From: Ashinkailepas kermadecensis
Taxonomy: Eukaryota > Arthropoda > Thecostraca > Neolepadidae
Reading direction: 5' to 3'
Assembly (NCBI GenBank): GCA_034440615.1
Contig: JAOTOM010002300.1
Location: 1 to 64,000, forward strand
DNA: 64,000 nt
The notes under the pieces are model-generated. The model saw only the letters and a list, made by a program, of their open reading frames with translations, made no database searches and was not told the DNA's origin. Position numbers and translations under genes: made by a program. Numbering within the stretch: position 1 is the stretch's first letter; every line of letters begins with the position of its first letter. Positions 57,721 through 64,000 of the stretch are shown here, piece after piece.

Positions 57721-59457
57721 CAAGCAACGGAAAATATTACCCACATGATTATGTAATGTTGAACCCTTCGTGATTTCAGGTACACCACTAAAAAAGAAGT
57801 AATTCCGGGTAGGAGAGAGCCACGGCGTGAACCTTTTTCCGGGAGTGAACATATGAAAGCGTAATCACATGTTTCAATGCTGTCTTCATCCGGTATCTTT
57901 CAATTTCATATAGCTGCATCGCATCTGCTGCCTACGAAATTACATTGCAGTGTTTCATTACAGAAGGAACGTACCTGTAGTCATTCAGAGCTTCTAGGAA
58001 GGCTTTAACCTGGTGATGTTCCCTCATTGGTTTATAAATATACAATTGTCGATCTTGGTTTAACTGAAGAAAGTTATATTATATATCTGTAGGAAATTAT
58101 ATCATGTTCAGTTTCCCAATATTTGACCATTGGGACAGCCGGTTGAAATCTCTTTGAAGCGCATCGACATTTGCTATGCAATACATTTTCGGCGAAATTT
58201 TGACGTCTACGAACATGAGACGTGGAGAGTGTATCTCAGCCAGGACAGCGCGAGTATAGGGCGCCTATGCATGTATAGTATAGACGAGTATAGGGCGCCT
58301 ATGCATGTATAGTATAGACGAGTATAGGCGCCTATATATAGGCGCTGGACGAGCGAGGACAAGTGTTAAAGACACTGGTGAGGCCGAATCTTCGTGTATA
58401 TCGGTCATAACGTAAACGCTTTGCCTTGACCATTTACACAGCCACGGGCGTCGTCACGCATGGATGCAGAGCTAAGGCGACTTCGGAATGCGATGCATTC
58501 ACCAAATTGCATTGCTAACAGCTAAACTGAGAGGCGCCATACTTGTTTTGTTCTGAACTCGAGACTCTGGGATACAAACCAAGGACATTGGCCACTTGCC
58601 GTCCGAGACGGATGGTGAGTGCCGGCTGCGGTGCCGGCTGCGGTTGCGGCGCAAGGTCTATATTTAGCTGCCCGTGCACGGAAACGTGACCGCAACTTCT
58701 CAGAATGAAGATTGAGAGTACTTCAGGATTGTGTGATAAATATTGTGTGATGGAAGCTGTTAAATATCAACATGGAACATGCAGATCTTGCTCTGAGTGA
58801 GCAAATTAGAACTTGCAGTGTTGTATTGCACCTTTAATTCCTGTTTAAGGTTGCTGTCGAGTGGAAATGTCACCGAAAACCTCTTTCTTTGAGCAAAGAT
58901 TAAGGACACTGTATCAATAATATTGGTAGAAAATGCATACAGCTCAAAATTAAATGGGTACATCTGATTCTGAGTGAAGGAACTAGAACTCCAATCGCCG
59001 GAACGGAAAAGTTATTACGCTTTCAACAGCGTGACTGTCGGACCTGGCTGCTCAGGTGAACTTGTGTACAGTAGACTCGCTGGCATAGTAGACTCGCCCG
59101 CTCGGGCTTCGCGCTCCCTCGTAATAAATAATGCAAGAGCAGACGCGACGGCCAGCAGTCCCCCTTCCGTGGTACTATATATAATAGAGGGCGGTCTGGT
59201 ACTTTTCTCATTCACCAGTGGGCGCTCAGAGACGACAGATATCAGTTCCCTTTCCGTAGTACTTGGTAGACTACAGAGCCAGTCTGATGCTTTGCCATTC
59301 ATCAATGGGCGCTGTTCTCGACCGGTGAGATGGGAGACAACCCAGGTGAACGTCGTTCCAATACTTCGATCACACTTTGAGAGATCTCAGTGTAGTCGGC
59401 AGTTACGAGATCAGTTGGCTGCTCTTCAGATGTCGACTTACAGTCTGCGCCCCTGGT
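57721..59457. other. MTA intron 2, unique part
   Basis: Contains 34-bp tandem units at 58251-58345 (gagtatagggcgcctatgca). No exon is recognised. Confidence 0.45.
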
Positions 59458-59625
59458 CGTAATGCACGGCCTTCCTGCCGGGAAGCCACACCGAACAGGC
59501 GGCAGTACGTGATACACGTGGGTCAGCAAGCTGGTGCAGGCGTAATGCACGGCCTTCCTGCCGGGAAGCCACACCGAACAGGCGGCAGTGCGTGACACAC
59601 GTGGGTCAGCAAGCTGGTGCAGGCG
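59458..59625 (+). repeat. 83-bp tandem duplication
   Basis: Two nearly identical copies beginning gtaatgcacggccttcctg. Confidence 0.92.
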
Positions 59626-59662
59626 TTTTTATTTAGAACCTACCAAAAACTGCAATCAAATA

Positions 59663-59735
59663 GATCAATGTGGGCGCAAATGATGAATTCTGGTCGAAGC
59701 GCTGTAAAGTCCAAATAACTAACTGGATCAATGTG
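59663..59735 (+). mobile_element. Ultrashort TGGGCGC element, copy 10, with 10-bp TSD
   Basis: Begins tgggcgcaaatgatgaattc at 59671 and ends agtccaaataactaact. Direct repeats gatcaatgtg lie at 59663-59672 and 59726-59735 (the last two bases overlap the element start). Confidence 0.9.
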
Positions 59736-61527
59736 TAATGTAATGTTCCGTTCTTGTGAATAGATACTCTGTCAGCTTGGTTCCAGATATTCGAGAATGC
59801 TTCGTGTGTGAGTGATGGTGTTCATCTTTTTGACAACTTTGTAAAACAGACGAATGACGCTGCCGATTATTGGTCACGTTCGTGAATAATGCGTACGTCA
59901 ACACTGTCTGGCCTTCGTCACGCTTTCCGATATCTGACAGCATAGGTCTGAGCAGTTCGTCAGTCAAGTCAGGCAACACGGCCACAACTGGATCAGCAGG
60001 CTTGGCGGAAACATACTGAATGGAGATTCGTTTGTCAGGTCAGGCAACACGGTCACAACTGGATCAGCAAGTTTGGCGGAAAAGGCGCACTGTGAAACGT
60101 ACGGACGCCCGCCCCGTTATAAACCCCGACTTTATCCTTCAAACTGAAATTGAACCAGAAAAAAGTAGCTGAATCGTAAGAGTTAGCAGAAGTAGAAAAA
60201 GCGGCAAGATGCGTGATGCTCCTATTTCTGCAATTCCACACAAAAACATCGCTTATGGTTTCATCGAAGCAAACCGACTTCCGAACGCAATATTGATGTC
60301 ATGTCTCAACATTGCGTAATTTGTGGAGTTGAAGCAGCACACGTTTCACCGGAAGTGTGTTCCGTCAGAGTAACGTGAACGCCGCGGATCAGTGCGCCGC
60401 GCATTGTCTACATGCTGGCCGTGCATCACATGCGGACAGCAGGAACTTCACTTATCGAATGAAGGGTGGCGTCCAGCACGACTGGCCCACAGCAACTCTA
60501 ACTTCAGCAGCTCTGGCAACTCGTTATCGATCAGTGCCATGGATGTTGACTTGCTTCTGTCCACCTCATCGTCTTCATTTTGCTTGTGCCTGATGAGGCC
60601 GGCGTCGGCTACGGCCTCAAGCAGTTGCAGCTCCTTGGCTTCAGCTATGTGATATTCGAAACATTTATGATTCGAAGTCGAATGCCTAGCTTTCTTTGCC
60701 TAGCTTCATCGTCATGTCTGCCAACACCTTATGGCGTTCTTAGCAGTTTATTGCATGTTCTTCATTATTCATTGTCGCATAGCCCAGGATGATGCGTAGT
60801 CCTCCACATGGCCTCTCGAATGCACCTTTATTATTTCGCGTTGGCAGGAGGAGATGAGGATTGCAACATGCCCCGTTCCACCACCTATTTGAATGGTGAG
60901 CAAAATACGTATTCTGTGCCGGTGTTTTGAGCTGTCCGTTCAGAGTTGAACTTTGCCTGGTAAGCGGCGTGTTTTTTTTTTGGGGGGGGGATTGCATGTC
61001 TTTGGGCTGCGAATTATCGAGACGTCAGCCTTTTCAAATTGAGATCGATGGTTTGAGTAGAAACAACATGACTTTGTGCTCCTGCCGTGTGTTGTATTCG
61101 ACTTCGACTCAGACTATGCCGACACCAGAATCAGCGAAGGATCTGTGTGGTGAGAAGTCCTATTCCTCTCGAAAACATTGCAGCTATGTAAGGCCAAACC
61201 GACACATCTAGTTCCCACCAAATGTTGATCCTGGTATACCTGGGAACCCTGACTGACCTGGGGTGATCTTTACCCGTGACGATGTACACCCACCCCAGGG
61301 CACTTCCCCTGGTCCCCAACGTACCCGGAAGTTTTTGGAAGAGTACGCTGTACGGAGTGCCCCTCCACCACTAAAACTCGCTATTTTAGTTTATCCTGTA
61401 TGCATTTGATGTAGTTTCATTCTCATCCATATAAGTTATTTTTTTAATATATCTTGGAGTTTCATTCATCAACGTCGCAACACCTCGGGGAGCATTGTGT
61501 TGATCTTGTGTGGTGTATTTACGTACG
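59736..61527. other. MTA intron 2, unique part
   Basis: No exon with recognisable similarity. A short direct repeat (gtcaggcaacacggccacaa / gtcaggcaacacggtcacaa) lies at 59967 and 60038. Confidence 0.4.
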
Positions 61528-61602
61528 GTGCTGGTGTTTGGTTATTTGGGTTTAAGGGCGCGCCGACTACAGGGTCATTTGGCGCCCATGTGCTGGTGTT
61601 TG
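61528..61602 (-). mobile_element. Ultrashort TGGGCGC element, copy 11, with 13-bp TSD
   Basis: A 49-bp insertion (61541-61589). On the - strand it reads atgggcgccaaatgaccctg, then ggcgcgcccttaaacccaaa and taac. Perfect direct repeats gtgctggtgtttg lie at 61528-61540 and 61590-61602. Confidence 0.93.
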
Positions 61603-62190
61603 TATTCTGCATTGTACTCTCGCTATCGTCGCTAGGCGACATAACCTCTGGGTGCATAACTTATTTCTGTTTGAGTTATGACCACTTTCGATTATGTGTG
61701 ACATATGGTGATTTCATCCATATGAAGCTCACGGAAAGGAAACCATCCGCGGCATTACGATCGTGTTTGAAATAGAACTGCTGGCAAAAAACTGTTCACA
61801 TCACGATCATGACATGAGGGCAGAAGAAATTATTCGCGCAGTGTCAAACCCTCTTTCTCATATAAAAATATAAATTCCAGAACAAAATCATGGCCAGTAC
61901 CGATTTCATCCAGAATTACCAAGCCATGTCTTCCTAGGCATAGATAATGCGACAGGCATATGTCCAGCTACCTGAGCTGCTTCCTGACTGCATGCCCGTA
62001 TTGATACGATTTACGACTGATATGTCCGTCTGCAAGATGACGCGTCGTACCACCGTAGTAGTATCGCCCAACATGATACACAGCAGGATGCACCAGATCT
62101 TGTGTGTAAGAATGTACGTCCTCCCTACTCAACGCACATGTATCTTCATTTGGGGATGTTCCATGCTCCAGCTTCGTGATTTGAGTTGGT

Positions 62191-62273
62191 TACATGACTA
62201 GCCTATGGGCGCTGTATAACCAATGCAGTTGATGCGCCCTAAAACCCAAATAACTAACTACATGACTAGCCTA
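62191..62273 (+). mobile_element. Ultrashort TGGGCGC element, copy 12, with 15-bp TSD
   Basis: A 53-bp insertion (62206-62258) starting tgggcgctgtataaccaatg, with cagttgatgcgccctaaaac and ccaaataactaac. Perfect direct repeats tacatgactagccta lie at 62191-62205 and 62259-62273. It lies 257 bp before the third MTA exon. The best-preserved full-length copy. Confidence 0.95.
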
Positions 62274-62530
62274 GTTTGAGAAGACATAGCGAGGGTTTGT
62301 GGCGACCCCCTCCGCAGAAAACGGCGAAATGTTCTCGTTGGGCGATGATTCATACACTATTTTGGCAGATTAAAGCCATGCAGCGTCATACACGTATCAA
62401 CTTGTGTCCGTGTTGTCTATTCAGGCTTCTGCACAAACTGCATGTCGGTGTAGTTCCTAAAGCACCCGTCGGGAGCACGCCTGCAACCCTTTCTCTGACG
62501 TGACGCATGATGCTGTTTTTTTCTTTGCAG

Positions 62531-62624
62531 ACGATAAATGGAAATGTTGAAGCGAAAGTAATGTGCTTCTACCGAAGGCGAGACATCTCTTCATCCCTCA
62601 TCTCATTAGCTGACAAGCATCAGA
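62531..62624 (+). CDS. MTA: MTA, third coding exon (BAH domain)
   Basis: A 94-bp exon encoding [20 protein letters not shown], then [11 protein letters not shown] plus one base. MTA proteins read [20 protein letters not shown] here. The acceptor is tctttgcag and the donor gtgagt at 62625. Phase 0 entry matches exon 2, and the gene continues past the window. Intact. Confidence 0.94.
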
Positions 62625-62785
62625 GTGAGTACCCTGTCGCGTGGCTGACTCGATCGTCAACTCACAACGCACAACTCTTCCGAATGCTTGATGTGAGCGT
62701 ACGCGACCGCTGTGATTCGTGCCGATGCGTGGCTTTTGTGTGTTGCGGTATGGATCGAATTGTGTTCGGTCGTGTTCAGCCGTGT

Positions 62786-63282
62786 GGCTGTGGCAGTGAT
62801 AAATTATTCGCAAAATTGGGTGGAATATACCATTTAATGAACACCGAATCGACATCCTTCCCAAAGAAGTATCGCCATCGTGCTTCTTGGTGCATGTTTG
62901 TGAAGTCTGTATGCCTCGTTTCTAACTGTATTCCGTTCGCAAGCATCCTGATTTTGCTCACCATAACGGATCTGAGATCGTGATAAAGAATATCCCGTAG
63001 GGAAATTTCAGGTGAATAGAATACCTATGATGCGATATGTCATATAATGCCAGTTTATAGCATAGTTTTTGCATCGTTATCGTTGATATCGGTATATCCA
63101 GATAAGATGCATTTCAAAACATGCAAAACGAGAACAGTCATATGTGCGCAATTATCTCAAAGCTGGGTTTGCAGGACACGATTATGAATAGCATTACTTC
63201 CATGGCGAATTCGACATCCTGTCGTACTCGTTTCGACATCTCACACCTAACGAGAAATCATTATTTTAACGCTGGGCTGTGG
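62786..63282 (+). mobile_element. hAT-like MITE, solitary copy 3, perfect 8-bp TSD
   Basis: A 481-bp element (62794-63274) starting CAGTGATAAATTATTCG and ending cattattttaacgctg (imperfect terminal inverted repeat, about 12 of 17 matches). Perfect 8-bp target duplications ggctgtgg lie at 62786-62793 and 63275-63282. No coding capacity consistent with a transposase. The 8-bp duplication and CAGTG ends suggest the hAT superfamily. Confidence 0.92.
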
Positions 63283-63552
63283 TGTTCATGGCCAAGCATT
63301 TGCACACTTTTTTGCATAGTGGTGCAGTTCTCTTCTGTTTTATGACAAATCCAATTGAACACTACTATCCACGCAAAACGCGTCACGTCTGGAGCTCCTA
63401 CTTGTCGAGTTTTTTCTTCTTCTCAGGCGGGCAAAATTCCGGCTAGTTTTGGACTACTTTAGACTAGTTAGACTAGTTTTGGATTGACTAGGAACTGAAG
63501 TAGGTCGTAGGCGGGTAATCTTAATGTTATATGCATATTCCTATAATATATA

Positions 63553-63583
<31 letters not shown>

Positions 63584-64000
63584 TAATTATAATATGCATC
63601 CATATTATATGTTTGCTTTTACACTTCAATGAATTATAACCAGATACATGGTTAGCCCTCGCGAGTGGTGGGAGAGGGGGGGGGGGAGTGATGCAAACCC
63701 CTGAGGTGTTTCACGGATAGGTTCCGAACCACTCAACGGAACCCAGTACAATTTCCAGTACCCTCTGGGGCATCTTTTCGGAGCTTTTGGTGCACAAGGT
63801 CATGTCAGGGCCCGGAGCTATGACGCCGTGAGGGGAACCCCTCCAACCATTTGTGAACGGAGTCGCACATTATCGCATCTTGACGTGACATTAAGCGGTT
63901 TCACACGTGCACTAGCGGGAAGTAATCGTCATGACATCCCAATGGCGAGGTCAGGCCATAACAATTACGTCGATCTGAAAGCTTTTAAACCGGATATTTG
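63283..64000. other. MTA intron 3, first part
   Basis: Contains a (TA)n stretch at about 63544-63583 and a G-run at 63677. No exon is recognised before the window ends. Confidence 0.5.

Noticed and set aside
60357..60652. Possible exon with cysteine-rich start (CVICGVEAAH nearby)
   Set aside because: A few Cys residues suggested a zinc finger, but spacing does not fit a known domain and no splice sites or family match support it.

Overview
The window is a piece of an arthropod nuclear genome, most likely a crustacean or a relative (the group is inference). Two things support this. Spliced exons of a Hairless orthologue are present, and Hairless is an arthropod co-repressor of Notch signalling. 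The exons are short and GC-rich, and sit in long introns full of minisatellites, SINEs, LINEs and short DNA transposons. No long prokaryote-style gene is present. Most long open frames are tandem repeats read through.

From 1 to about 8.4 kb lies an animal haem peroxidase locus. Five exons run in order on the + strand (426-620, 1430-1564, 2505-2672, 3507-3731, 4285-4454). The C-terminal exon with its stop codon lies at 8247-8420 but on the - strand. Exons 1, 2 and 4 carry frame breaks, exon 1 has a stop codon, and the expected proximal haem histidine reads as glutamine, so this copy looks dead or partly mis-assembled. From about 9.65 to 14.4 kb there are two related satellite arrays in opposite orientations. 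From 14.4 to 27.4 kb the DNA is AT-rich and non-coding, with degenerate LINE copies and SINE pieces.

From 27.6 to 44.5 kb is Hairless on the + strand. It has the Su(H)-binding region split over three exons (27658-27823, 29889-30020, start of 33865-35070), a Groucho-type motif YSIDSLLA, a polyproline run, and a 29-bp last exon (44472-44500) giving the C-terminal CtBP motif PLNLSK plus stop. The 9.4-kb last intron holds an RNase H-bearing LINE. MTA (a metastasis-associated NuRD subunit) starts at 46153 on the + strand. It has a 28-bp first coding exon, then exons at 54606-54673 and 62531-62624 that build the BAH domain, and it continues beyond the window. Hairless and MTA both act in chromatin repression, but nothing here shows that they work together.

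The most unusual content is in the repeats. A family of very short (about 50-63 bp) interspersed elements runs from a TGGGCGC start to a CCCAAATAACTAACTA-like tail. I count twelve copies, most with their own 7-16 bp target-site duplications, and two sit in LINE copies whose sister copies provide the empty site. There is also a roughly 480-bp hAT-like MITE with 8-bp target duplications, one copy nested inside another and the pair inside a LINE. A 341-bp foldback element also has 8-bp duplications. Finally, several intronic minisatellites have units that contain a copy of the adjacent exon's splice site.
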